A stretch of DNA of 64,000 nucleotides, from contig MU401455.1 of NCBI GenBank assembly GCA_022579005.1, positions 558,001 through 622,000 on the forward strand. The letters are read 5' to 3'. This document shows positions 16,008 through 27,744 of this stretch, in pieces (position 1 is the stretch's first letter; each line of letters opens with the position of its first letter). The translations under genes were made by a program, and so were the position numbers. The notes under the pieces are model-generated. The model ran no database searches. It had not been told where the DNA came from and saw nothing but the letters and a program-made list of their open reading frames with translations. Source of the stretch: Poronia punctata (taxonomy: Eukaryota; Ascomycota; Sordariomycetes; Xylariales; Xylariaceae).

Positions 16008-18371
16008 GTAACCAGCGGAATCAAAGAAAGTAGAGTCCCCTGTCAAAAACAATGTTCAACAGCCTGTGCCATCGTTGAAATAGATAAATCAGTATAGATG
16101 CTGGTGGAATATTCCCCCCCTTTCGGCCAAAGTTGAGAGTTCGCATAGAGTATACCCCTTGAATTGCATCTGGCAGCCATTTGTTCTCAATGAAAATTGG
16201 TTGAAATGTTTTCTTGCAACTATGACGGAAAATATGAGCGCCCTATCTGCAACGGAAGGTCTGGATCAGAGAAAAACGGGGGAGGGGGTGATGAGTGAAG
16301 CTGCAAGCGGACGTTACGGGAAACGGGGATATGTAGGGTAGTCTAGGTACAGGCAGACAGGTATTAAACAAGAGAACAAAAATCTCCGCAGCCGCCCCAG
16401 TGGGTAACGGCAGGGTTCTAGCGTGTGCGCCTAAGCCTTCGAGGTCGGAAGTGGTTTCGACATGTACTCGTACACGTACTCTACTCGTACATGTAGTAGG
16501 TAAAGTACCCTAGGTTAGGATACTCTGCTGCTAGAGTACATACTTTGTCTACCTACCCCTTATAGGCGCCCTGGACATCGGCCTCAAAAATCGGTATATA
16601 TTTCATACCATCTTATCTTTTTTGACCCTTGCTGGGATCTTATAGACTTAAGGCATATGCCAACGCTACAAATCCATTCAGATGGCCTAGGACGGGAGTA
16701 AGACGGCCCCTATGTGGAACCGCCCGTGGGCCCACAATATCAGTCTCTTACTAAGGTACCCAACCAGTGCCAACCTAGCACGGCCTAGATACATGTCCGT
16801 GCGTGTACCTACCTATTATCTGTTAATACCTACATGTGGGCAAGTACCTATCTAGACTTTGTTTACGAGTACCCTAAGGTTCGATAACAAGAATAACAAA
16901 TGGGGGTATATATACACGTAAAAAGTATAACGTCGGTGATGACGGAGAGGCCAATCATCGTCGTATGCCCCCGGGCTTTTTTGAAACAACTGAGGGAAAC
17001 TAGACCAAGGTACCTAAGGCTGGTATTGTATCCCGTCTGTGTTATTGGTCCTGAGAGAGATCGGAACAAGAAAAAGGAGGAACAGAGAAGGAACAGAGAG
17101 GAAGGAGGGCGACCGCCAAGAGTTTCTCAGCTAAATTTATCTAATCGCTGGCCATAAGAAAAGAAGCTCATTGGTAGCTGCAACCCTCCATCGGGCGTGT
17201 TTCGAAACGCCAAAACAGAATCCATCATGTGCTGACGAGTACGATGATCCCCTGGGCTGTTTCAGGTTGAGGCCAGAAGAGATCGGATGGGCACAGGAGC
17301 GCCAGCAAAAATGCAGGAAAAATACAGAAACGGGTCTAGCTCGACTTAGAATACCCCTGTCCATCGGTCGGGGTTTCCAGACGCCCCAAAAACATAGCGC
17401 GCAGGTTCTGGCAGGCGCGGGCGTGGGCAGGGGGCTCCCTCGCTCACTTTGTTTTTTTTTCCCCGTCAGTTTGTTCATCTGGAGACGTGGGCACCCGGGA
17501 TCATTTTTCAGGGGTCACAGTGACCGAGATAACCCGCTGCGAAAACGAAACGAACCGTTACGCCTCGAGCCAATAGAGAGCCAGGTCAGTCATGCAGCAC
17601 CAAGCAAGCAGCAGGAAAGTGATTGTGTGAGCCCGGTTCGAAAAGGCAAGAGGAAAAGATGAGAAGTAGGTTAAGAGAAAGAGAAAGGGACGAAATAAGT
17701 ATACGGGGCCCCATGGCACAAAAGGTGCACCAAAGGAAGGGGCATATACGTACATACCTAACCTACTGGCAACACATCAAATGTGTACATGCATACCACC
17801 AACATAAAGACGTACCCAACATACATACCTGGACGTATCTCTGTACACAGGCCAGACGCTGCGCTGCGTGTGTGCGTGTGCGACTGCAATTGTTTATCCA
17901 GGTGCCAGGGACGCGAGCCCGAACCCGAAACCCCTAGTCTGTCTGCCCCGGTCAACAAGAGAGAAGGAAAGGTCGAGTGAAGTTACCTCTTACAACATGC
18001 ACAGGACACGGCGGATTTGGTAGCGTAGAGGTGTCTTGTTTCGACTATATCACCCAAACGAGGACCGCCTGCGCGCGTGCTTGGCTTCAGATCCTCCAAA
18101 ACCTGGTATTGCTAACACTTGCCTATCCTCCTCCTTACTCTTTGCGGATTACTGTATGTAAATCCAACACAACATAGGCCACAAACAACTTTCTTTTCTT
18201 CACTTTTCCCTTTCCCCGATTATTCAATTCTCTTTGCGCACATTTGGGGTTTGCTTCTTTTGGACAAGTAAAATACGCCACTCTCACACTCGCTTCTTTT
18301 CCTTTTCGCGTTGGTGGGCACTGCTTCGAGTTTTTCGGTTGGACGAATTGAGTGTAAACAGATGGGACAAG
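16008..18371. other. Intergenic region and 5' leader of the C2H2 gene
   Basis: The stretch holds TACTCGTAC/GTACATGTAG words (about 16460-16550) and a long GC-richer leader before 18372. A 163-codon open frame at 17171-17662 lacks domains and looks like leader sequence. No gene is supported. Confidence 0.5.
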
Positions 18372-20120
18372 ATGGATGACCCCTCGAGAATACTGGCTCA
18401 GGCAAGACAGCAGCTCGAAGCCTTGAAACAGGCCGGTCTAAGTCGAGCTGATTTGTTGGCTCTATTGGAAGATGAGCCTACACAACAACTACAACCACAA
18501 CCGCAGCAGCTGCTGTTGCAACAAACCTCACAACCCCAACCACATATAACACCTGATGGTAAGGAACCTCTGCTTTTCCGTATTACATAGTATCGTAGAA
18601 GATCCGCGCTGACCTGACGGCGACTGTGTGCAGCATCTGGCTTGCAGAACTTCAGCTACCAAGAGATGAATGCCTCATTCAAGCCCCCTCCTCAGTATCG
18701 GTCTTCTGTGTCCACTATATCGAGCAGTTCGAGTCACGATAGTGTTTTCTCGGCCACGTCGGCTACCTCGGCGCGCAGCTCTGTGTCGACCTCGTCCAAC
18801 CCCGTGAGCGAATCCAAATTTTGGTGTACGTCCTGCAATAAGACGTTCAAGCGCAAGTTCGATTGGAAGCGACATGAAGAGGAATTCCACGACCGTTCAC
18901 GCAAATACCCGTGCGACAGCTGCAACCAGAGCTTTTGGGGGCCCAACACCTTCAACCAACATCACAAATCAGCACACGGCTGCCAGACCTGCCCACACGC
19001 CGAGATGGTCATGAGGCCGATGAAGAAGAGGAGGGCGTATGGGTGCGGCTTCTGCGCCGCACTGCACGGCCAGTTCGAGAGGCATATCGACCACGTAGCG
19101 ACGCACTTCGAAAACGGCGCGACAAAGCAGGAATGGTCACATTCGAACGTCATCTACGGGCTGCTCCACCAGCACGGAATCATCGAGGCCTGGAAGGCAC
19201 TAATAGCGAGCAAACAGAGTCAATTCAACGGACGTCAGCCCCTCTTCGGCTGGTCGCCCGACTCGACGGGTCGGGCACATGGGTTTATCGAGAACGAAAA
19301 CCCGGGGCAGCTCCAAGATCTGCTCGAATTCTTCGACGGCTCCAAGGAGAGCGCTAAACGTATCATTCAGCTGGCTGAGACGTGCGTGCATGTCTTTCTG
19401 CGGCCAAAGTCGCCAGATTCAGCCGTTGGGATCGAGCCGGTGCCACCTGCAACAACATCCACCGCTAGCAGTGGCTCGCACCGGCCGTCAGCCTCGCGTC
19501 ACTCGGTGAGGGAGCCACGGAGGTCTTCCTCATCATCTGCAGTAGTAAGATCGAGCAAGGCTAGCCGCCGGGCAGTCTCGGGCACCGGGACTGGCCCCAA
19601 CTCCAATGCCATTGCATACGAAGCGCAGCCTGCGAATGCATCATTAACCCCCGTACCGTCCATGGCACTGCCGTCGTCCTCGCCACAGCCGCAATCTCAT
19701 CCGCACTCACACCTACCACTTACAAGTAACGTATATCCAGGCTATATGCCAGTTCCCGACTCGACGGCTTCACATCAACCCTCATTGACACCGATGTCAA
19801 CTAATCCGGCGACATACACGGATAAAGCGTTGCCGCCTCCCCCTTTAGATCCCGTTTCACCAATGGCGGTCGATTTCCCGCCATTCCCGGAAACCCACCA
19901 TATAGGCGCGGCACCACCGCAGGTGCAAGTGCAAGGCTTTCTGCCCGAGGTCGATTTCGTGAGCGATTGGCAGAGCTTTACGAGTACCCTCGTAGGCGGC
20001 ATGGGAGAGGATCATAGCCAGCAGCACCAGCAAGCGATGCCCAATTTCGCGCAGCAGGGATTCCCCATGAGCTGGGAAGACCTTGGGCAATATCCCGGAA
20101 CGCCAGGGCCCCAAGTGTAA
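18372..20120 (+). CDS. C2H2 zinc-finger protein, putative transcription factor
   Basis: Exons 18372-18558 and 18634-20120 give 557 residues. Exon 1 encodes a helical, glutamine-rich start (ILAQARQQLEALKQ, then a Q/P-rich run). After a Ser-rich stretch come two C2H2 fingers: WCTSCNKTFKRKFDWKRHEE with FH (residues 126-148) and YPCDSCNQSFWGPNTFNQHH with SAH (154-177). A third, atypical finger-like unit follows (YGCGFCAALHGQFERHIDHV, ending ATH). A conserved-looking helical region (ALIASKQSQFNGRQPLFGW and on to LQDLLEFFDGSKESAKRIIQ) precedes a long Ser/Pro/Gln-rich tail typical of activation domains. An ATG 10 bp upstream is out of frame, so 18372 is the chosen start. The target genes are unknown. 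Confidence 0.88.
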
Positions 20121-20362
20121 AAAGTAACTTGATAACGTTGGAAGCGGGGAAACCATCAGTCTTCAGCCTCGGGATCGGGATCGGCTAGAATGGCGCCGGG
20201 GATCGAGTTGATACTTGGCGTTGAAATCCAAAACTACTGGGAATCTGGGACTGGATACACACTAACCAGCCCGAGTAACTATATTTATTGTTGGGACAGG
20301 ATGGTATGATTTGGGAATTGCCAATGAGGCGGTAGGAGGGGGATATATACGAACTCTTCACG

Positions 20363-20389
20363 TTTTTTTTTTTTTTTTTTTTTTTTTTT
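20363..20389. repeat. Poly-T tract (27 nt)
   Basis: An uninterrupted run of T about 240 bp after the C2H2 stop codon. Such runs are length-variable and error-prone in assemblies. Confidence 0.9.
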
Positions 20390-21290
20390 GCTTTGTTATG
20401 TTTTACAAAAAGGGAAGGGAAGATGATAGACGGAAGCCATGCTTTGTTGAAAAAACCAACTGATAAACCCTAAGGGAAAGGGGATGGAAATGTCGATACA
20501 TATGCACCGGGATGCTTGTCGGCCATATCGACATCAACCCCGGCTGGACCGCATATGTTTGTATATATAGAACGAGGGATGATGAAATCTGGGGAGGAAT
20601 AACCCAGCTTAATTACTAGCGAACAAAGGTAGCCCAGCTATTAAGAGCTAAACAAGGGAAACATGTAATAACTACCAAATAGCAAGGACAGGGCACGGAA
20701 ACATGTGATATGTTATTAAGGTAGCTAACCTACCTATTGTACCTACTAATGTATTTACATATCTGTGAAGAGGCTGTGTGTCTAAATCAAACTTGATCTA
20801 GATATTTAGATAAGAAAATATATGTTTGCCCTTGGCCAAGTACTAAGGTTAGCTAATGTAATCTTGACTCTTAAAGGTGTTGGTAGGTTAGATTATGTTT
20901 GTTATAGGCTAGGTAAGTAGGTAGGTATTCTATGTTCTTGATCAAGGGCAACAAAGCTATTGAAGTAAAGTACCCTTAGATTCATGTTCTTTTGCATTAT
21001 TTCTACGTATGATAATGTATGTAGTTTGCCTACCTATAAAGGTAACCAGAGACTTTAAATCTAGGCGGCGCCTGTTAACATGTGTTGAGTACTGAAATGG
21101 GTAGGTATTTATAGATTAGACGCGGACTCCTTACAGTGTTGGTAGCTACTAGCTACGAGTAGAAACAACCCCTATTTTACTTTTTGTGTACATTACATCA
21201 TTGCAATTCAAGTTCCCAAGTTGTCCGTTGCCGAGAATTTTGGTCTAGGGTAGATCAACATTAAAAAGGGTCGTCTACTAGTTAGGGATG

Positions 21291-21323
<33 letters not shown>
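21291..21323. repeat. T18-A15 inverted homopolymer
   Basis: Eighteen T directly followed by fifteen A form a perfect self-complementary stretch able to fold as a hairpin or cruciform. A shorter relative, T12-A9, lies at 35404-35424. Confidence 0.9.
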
Positions 21324-21810
21324 CACTGCCTAACCTAGAGGGAGGACGCTAGGTACTCGTATAAAGAAGGGTTGATCTAGTCATCGCAAAGGGAACACAC
21401 TGTAAGCCCATAATAAACAGAATCAATAAAGCACCGCCCATTCGGCACTTGGATGCCGTTGCTAATCTCGAAAATAGGAGAATGTGGGTAGTTTATAGGA
21501 TTGCTGTATTGTTTTGTTCTTTTGCTTGTTGTTGCCTTCGGAATCGATTATACTCCGATCTTTTTTTTTTTTTTTTTGCACGTAATATGCTTCTCCCAAT
21601 AAAGACAGAGGAGTAGGGACAGTTGCATGTTCATATATTAGGGGATGAACAATTCAGAGAAACAAGAAAAGAATACTCGTATACTTTTTCCACATTACTT
21701 CGGCGTCAAAGTGAAGGATATTTTGATGATAATTGCCATTTCGACTGCGGTTGCATTCGCATATTTCTGATATTTTATTCCTCCCGGACGTTTTCCAACC
21801 TTGACGAACC

Positions 21811-23757
21811 ATGATATACACGTTCTTGCTTCTCGTGTTTGCTGGTCTTGACGCTCGCGTGTGGGCGAAAGAAGTTCTAGACTCCCCATATTTGTACGAA
21901 TGGGGGTTCTATGGGTGTAAGGGTTGCACCGTTTCTCTTGTTTTATATTCCTTGATGTACCTAACAGCCGCGTTGGTTCTATTTCGAAGAATATGGCATT
22001 GAAAGACTGACTGACTACGTACCTGCTTAGTATATCCCACCACGACTTACAAATCATTCGAACTCTCCTCGCCCTTACTCAACTTCCCACGATGGGACGA
22101 GAAGGGGTGTGGTACCGGTTACTATCTTATAGCACCTAAAGGAAAATTAGTATCGAAGCCAGGACCGGCAATCCTTGATTCGCGGGGCGAGCTCATATGG
22201 ACTTCCGACTCGTACGGTGTCGTTTTCAACCTGGCGATACAAAGCTACAAGGACGAGGATTATCTCACGTTCTGGGCAAGTCCCCACGGCAGCACGCGTG
22301 GTTTTGGACGCGGGACATATTACATGTTGGATTCTTCCTACCAAGTATTTAGGAAATTCGAGCCGGTGGGCGACGGTCTGAAGGGGGACCTCCACGACTT
22401 CCTGATCACGGGACGCGACACCGTGTTGATGACGGTGTATAATCCCGTCCCGGCTGATTTGAGTTCTGTGGGCGGTCCGGAGGAGGGGTGGGCGTTGGAC
22501 TGCCTATTCCAAGAGGTTGGTATCGAGACGGGCGAATTACTATTCGAATGGAGTGCTATCGAACACGTTGATCTAAACGAGTGCGTACGGTCTTTCGCGG
22601 GAGCAGACGATGGAATGACACCGGAGACCGCCTTCGACTTCTTCCACATCAATAGTGTCGACGTGGATGACAAGGGGGACTACGTCGTCTCTGGACGTCA
22701 TACTTCAACGGTGCTGGGCATCGATAGGCAAGGCGACGTCCTTTGGACACTCGGCGGGCGCGCAAATGACTTTGCCGACCTGTCCGAGGGGCGAGCGACG
22801 GATTTCATGTATCAGCACCATGTCAGGGTGCACGACGACTCGACTCTCAGCATCTTCGACAATGCAGCGTCGGAGCGAGCAGGCGCGTCTTCGCCGCATG
22901 AATTCAGCCGTGGTTTGCTTGTGCAACTTGACAAGGAGAACTCCACGGCAAGACTGCTGCGCCAGTTCTACGATCCCGCCAACCCGATCCTACCCTCCTC
23001 GCAGGGTTCCATGCAGATGATGAACGATCGTGCCGTCATCGGATACGGCTGGTTACCGTTCATCACCGAGTTTGCTCTTGACTCCGACTCCGACTCCGAC
23101 TTTGACCCTTACCCGGGCCCTGGGTCCGTCATGTGCCACGTGGAGCTAGCGCCCTGGGTATCGGCTCGTTGGGGCCTTGTAACGACCTACCGTGCCTTCA
23201 AAGCCACGAGTTGGGTCGGGAGACCGACAGACCTACCCTCAGTACACCTAGATCCCGCCGATAGAGGCGTATTCGTGTCGTGGAACGGAGCCACAGAGGT
23301 AGACACATGGGTGCTAGAGGGCGCCGACTGGGCAGATATCCCGGGGAACATGACACACCTCGACGAGAAAAAAAGAGACGCGTTCGAGACGCGCTTCGAA
23401 ATCTTGGATGATATGCCGGGATATCTCCGCTTAGCTGCTCTTGATAGAGGAGGGAACGTGCTGGCACGTTCGCAAGTGGTGAATCGACATATTGGGAACG
23501 TTTCCGAGGATCTCGTCCAGTATGTCACTACCTTGATGGCGTTCGGTGCCCTTCTAGTCGGTATGGTGGTGTTTGTTGTACGGAAAAGGAGGTATAGATA
23601 TATCATCAGCAAATCGGCGCATGGGTTGGGCCTTTTCAGGCGAGCGGCTGGTTCTGTTCCCTCAAGGGTAGATATTCAAGGCCGGTACTCGTCGGCAAGA
23701 GGTTGGCGAGGTTGGGGAGGTGCAAAGGCACATGAGTTGCAGTCTATCTTGTCATAG
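21811..23757 (+). CDS. Arylsulfotransferase-like (ASST_2) secreted/membrane protein
   Basis: Exons 21811-21916 and 22031-23757 give 610 residues. Exon 1 encodes a signal peptide (MIYTFLLLVFAGLDARVWA). The splice yields YGLYPTTTYKSFELSSP, which matches the start of the fungal arylsulfotransferase domain. Family-like stretches follow: ILDSRGELIWTSDSYGVVFN, LHDFLITGRDTVLMTVYNPV, DLSSVGGPEEGWALDCLFQE, FFHINSVDVDDKGDYVVSGR, and VLWTLGGRANDF with YQHHVRVHDD. These are blades of a beta-propeller. One membrane helix (about residues 532-551) followed by the basic RKRRYRY predicts an ectodomain anchored at its C-terminus. Bacterial homologues move sulfate between phenols; the activity of the fungal family is not established, so the substrate is unknown. 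The exon 1 donor (GTAAGG at 21917) is the one that gives the right phase. Confidence 0.88.
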
Positions 23758-24028
23758 CCCAGTTGACAAAAATCATTTTATAAACTTGCGTGTACATACG
23801 GTAGCCAAAATAATACCTATCAACTAAAGCATCTTCATTGCTTAAGTAGTAACACGTGCACGAGATGTTTGGAAGCTGTACGTTTAGGTAATACAAGTAT
23901 TCTCTTGGGTATGTACCTTGGAACCTGCGTGATATGTATTATGTGACCTCCCCTCCGGCTGCGGCCGCTGTGACTCATTCACAAATAGTACCCTATATAC
24001 CAATACAACATATTCTTAAATCACAATC
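23758..24028. other. Short intergenic region before the tRNA gene
   Basis: This is the 3' flank of the arylsulfotransferase-like gene. Nothing else is recognised. Confidence 0.4.
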
Positions 24029-24100
24029 AGCTAGCTAGCTCAGTGGAAGAGCGCCGGGCTCATAACCCGGAGGTCGATTGATCGAAACAATCGCTAGCTA
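24029..24100 (+). tRNA. Initiator tRNA-Met (CAT anticodon)
   Basis: A 72-nt cloverleaf without intron: acceptor strands AGCTAGC and GCTAGCT, D arm GCTC-AGTGGAA-GAGC, anticodon stem CCGGG/CCCGG around the loop CTCATAA (anticodon CAT at 24061-24063), variable AGGTC, and T arm GATTG-ATCGAAA-CAATC. Three eukaryotic initiator marks are visible: an A1:U72 first pair, three consecutive G:C pairs at the base of the anticodon stem, and a T loop that starts with A (ATCGAAA) rather than TTC. A T7 run follows at 24111. It is therefore called the initiator, not the elongator, tRNA-Met. Confidence 0.95.
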
Positions 24101-24110
24101 ATGTCTTTAC

Positions 24111-24117
24111 TTTTTTT
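24111..24117 (+). terminator. RNA polymerase III terminator of the tRNA gene
   Basis: A run of seven T begins 11 nt after the tRNA discriminator base, the usual pol III stop signal. Confidence 0.8.
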
Positions 24118-25812
24118 CAATTGACTTTTCTTCAAAAAGTATTTTTGCCTTTCGGCACTCATCCTCGGACCTCATCTTTACGTTCCTGTGAGTGGCCCCG
24201 CACAGGTACTACCTAACCTGTATTGTAGCCTTGAAACTTTTTACTCGTAGGCGTGTATCATTTGATCATCTGGCATCTATCAACATGTAATTAAACCTAC
24301 ATCATCATTACTAGATACCCCCTTTTGCGGACCGATTTTTCTACTCAAGCCCTTGAAATACTAGAGTCGAATGATTGAGGCTGATGTGTATAATTCAAGG
24401 ATATGAGCAGATACAATTGCCAAGTTCAGTAGCTAGTCTCCTAATCATGCACAGATCTTACCAATAGGGCGATTTTGATTGGTCGAAAGTATGGTCTGAA
24501 AGTCCCTGCATGCAACCGTGGATGAGTTTGTCTTCGGTTTATCTCGTTTCGCACGAACCCAAGGGTACCTATTAATAACACATATTTTATCCGGATATCG
24601 AACTTGAGGTCGGACGACAGGAGGTGAAACCGGCCGCAGGACGCTTCTTATAGGGTTATGTTGTGTTATACATGAAAAATATTGTATACCCTAACCATGT
24701 TCCTACCACTGGTTTGATTTTTACTCGGAATGTGCCAATCTCATCGACCCGAATGGCGTTAATGACTCTATGATAGCATACATCTTATTCTGTGGACCAA
24801 TTCCATCTAAATCTTCCGGCCACGGACTAAAAATATGCAAAGAAAGACCGGATGCCCTTGGCAGGTACTAAGTAATCCGGTCCGGTCTTCATATATTTTA
24901 TATTTTATATGTGTACATCTAATCCTATATACATGTAAGGTAGTATTGCAGGACGAACATGCCAATACGCCGATACACAAGCACAAGTTTCGAGGCTGCA
25001 CCGGCTGTTCCCGCTTCGCCTATCGTGAGTTGCCGAAATAGCGTGATCTTCTTCTCTTCTTCTCTTCTTCCAGGCTTTCGCTTCAAGGATAATTAGCAAC
25101 AAAACATTGAAAAGGGTACCTACTAGCCTGGTGTCGCTTTCAACTACAAACCTGAAGTTGGGTAGGACCAGCTGATCTAGGTAAGGGGTAGATATTTCAT
25201 ATACGCAGAAAGAAGGTGCGAGCTAGCTTCCATTGTTGCGCCTACCGTAAACGCGACTTACCTAGGTAATAAGATGTTACGATTTCTGGCGTGACTGCCT
25301 CAAATTGCAGTCCAAATGAAGTACCTATCTTGTATTTGCATATGTGCAACTTCAACGATCCTAGTCAAATTTTTTATGGCCGGTGCCGACATCATGCCAG
25401 AAGACCGTCAGATCAGGCCATTCCCGTCATCGACCTCATGACCGAACCCTGCATATTTACATAAGGTAGTAAATACCTACTGCCCTATCCTAGGTATTTC
25501 ACCTACTTTCTCTTTGCCGTTCTTTTCTCGTTCTTTTCCTCCGACCTCGTATTTTCAATTCCGGTTTCTTCTCGTGTCCTAGAAGGTAGACTAGTAAAGA
25601 AGAACAACTGAATCGACGTTTGTTGCCGCGGTCGAGCACGTTACGTTTTTGCCTTTGGTCTAACCTCACGTCCTAACTATATCTGCAAATTCGAACCGAT
25701 CCAAACATTGCGTCCTATTCGACAATTTTTTCGACCTGTCGAAAGGAGCCGAGTCGAAATAGTCCGATCCACAGCTAGGTGCCTAGTAGTATTCCGACGG
25801 ACTGCTGCGCCA
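24118..25812. other. Intergenic region upstream of the flavohemoglobin gene
   Basis: AT-rich with TACCTA words and no credible coding sequence. The final 300 bp are CT-rich and probably the promoter and leader of the gene at 25813. Confidence 0.5.
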
Positions 25813-27230
25813 ATGGCCCTCACACGGCGGGAAGCCGACCTAGTCAATGAGACGATACCAGCGTTGTGCCAACATGGCGAACACATCTCGACCATCTTCT
25901 ACAAGACCATGCTGCGCGACCATCCGGAGCTCAATCATTACTTCAACAGCGTCAATTTGCATACAGGCAAACAACCTCGTGCACTGACTGCCCTCATTTT
26001 GGCTTTTGCTTCCAACATCGTCAACATTAGCGAGCTGACTCCGAAACTGGAGCGGGTTGCCCAGAAACATGCCTCCCTACACATTTGTCCAGAGCATTAC
26101 GAGATCGTCGTCAAGTATCTTATGCGAGCCTTCTCAGCTGTCCTAGGTCCGGCCATGACCGAAGAAGTCAGCGTGGCCTGGGCAAAGGCTTACTGGCTGA
26201 TGGCCAAAAGTAAGCTCGATATCTTTCTTTCTTTCCGCTCCTACACTCAATTTCTTCGCATTCGCATCTGCTGACTTTTCGTTCGCCGGCAGTGCTCACC
26301 GGCCGCGAAGCCATGATATACAAAAGCTTCTCATCATGGAATGCCTGGCGGGCTTTTACTATTTCAAGCAAGAAGCCAGAAACGGCTGATGGCGATATCG
26401 TCTCCTTTCAACTTAGGCCCACCGATGGAGGCACACTGCCATCTTTCAAGCCTGGTCAGTACGTCACAGTTCGGCTGAAGATCAAAGGGCTCAAGTACTA
26501 TCAACTCCGGCAATATTCTCTGAGCGATGCACCTGGTTCAAATACGTACCGCATCACGGTCAAGAGAGATATGGGCACCAGCCCGGACCATCACTCCGAC
26601 GCCAACCAGTTTAGATCACTTGAAGATGGGCCCCCCATCTCATCTGCCGCTAGCAGTGCGTCTGACAGCAGCATCGGTAGTGTGCGGGCGCCTAGGCCAG
26701 GCCTTGTGTCTAATGCTTTGATCGATGACTTCCTAGAAGGTAACACGGTCGAGTTGACTCATCCAGCTGGAGAATTCTTCCTCGATATCGAGGATCCCGA
26801 CAATAGTCCCGTCGTCCTTATATCGGCTGGTGCTGGGGCGGCTCCGTTGTATTCTATGTTGAAGGCAGTCTCGGAACAGGATCAACGCCGGCCGGTATCT
26901 TGGATCCATGCGTCACGCCATGATGCGCCCTTCCGCGAAAAAGTCGAATGCATAGCGAAGACAAACCCAAGTGTAACAACCCGGTTTTTCCGTTCGCGAC
27001 TAGCAGACGGCGACGTCATTTCCCTAGCGACTCGCTTCCAGGAGGATTTTGCTACCATGAATTGGGAGGATCTGTGGCTGAAGAGCAACTTGACACGATA
27101 TTTCATTTGTGGGCCGGAGAAGTTTATGAGTGAAATCGGAAACCATCTCCTAAGAAACGGGGTGAGGGCGGAAATGGTCAAATTTGAACTCTATAGTGTA
27201 GGAAGCTTCGAGTTGAAGACGCCTAGGTAA
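25813..27230 (+). CDS. YHB1: Flavohemoglobin (nitric oxide dioxygenase)
   Basis: Exons 25813-26209 and 26293-27230 give 444 residues. The globin domain has Tyr30 (B10, in ISTIFYKTML), Gln54 (E7) and the proximal haem ligand His86 (AQKHASLHI, followed by PEHYEIV). The FAD domain shows RQYSLSD, and the NAD domain shows VVLISAGAGAAPLYSMLKA and the closing YFICGPEKFM. The enzyme oxidises nitric oxide to nitrate with NAD(P)H and O2, protecting cytosol or mitochondria from nitrosative stress. The frame is open upstream through an arginine-rich stretch but has no ATG there, so 25813 is the start and a cytosolic location is favoured. Two oddities: a Ser-rich insertion of about 42 residues in the FAD domain (about 225-268), and AA where the NAD site usually has a Thr-Pro-type pair. 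Confidence 0.95.
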
Positions 27231-27744
27231 TCTGCAAATGTTGGGAAGGGATCTGGAGTTGGAGGGAAAAGGGGGAAAACCGGGTATGCGATGGACGAAT
27301 CCGCCACTCAAGCTTGTCGCCGCTTACTCACTGTATTTTTGTTCGAAATTGACGTATTGCCATGGACCTGTATTATGAATAGATAGACATTGTCCTATTT
27401 TGTTTTGGGCAGCTCGTAGTTGTGATGTTGACCAAGTATGTTTCGAACCTGGAAGCGAAGATATCCAAATCTAATATATTAATGATACAAATAGTGGCAA
27501 GTATGGGTAAGGTATCTTCTATAAATGCGGTCTCTTCTTTGTCGTTCTAATACCGAGAGCCAATCATATACTCGTACAACATACCAATGAATCGGGTTAT
27601 GGACGATGCTACCATCTCTTTACAAAGGGATGATAGATGAGCCCCAAACTTTCGACTGGGTATCTAATGAATGGATAGTATGCCACAGTCTCGGAAGAGT
27701 ACCACCAGTACAACAAGATGAACTGGCAGAGAATGGCCGCAAAT
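27231..27744. other. Convergent intergenic region
   Basis: It lies between the 3' ends of the flavohemoglobin (plus) and DUF3431 (minus) genes. Nothing coding was recognised. Confidence 0.5.

Larger units (their letters stand above)
20121..21810. other. Intergenic AT-rich region with homopolymer tracts
   Basis: The region contains a T27 tract at 20363-20389, an exact T18-A15 inverted homopolymer at 21291-21323 and a T17-like tract near 21561-21577. TAGGTA words are frequent. No gene seen. Confidence 0.55.

Noticed and set aside
17171..17662. 163-codon open frame on the plus strand
   Set aside because: No domain, random-looking composition, competing antisense frame at 17137-17478, and a position in the leader of the C2H2 gene.
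25708..25812. Arginine-rich N-terminal extension of flavohemoglobin as a mitochondrial presequence
   Set aside because: The frame is open but contains no ATG upstream of 25813; it would need a TTG start or an unseen upstream exon.
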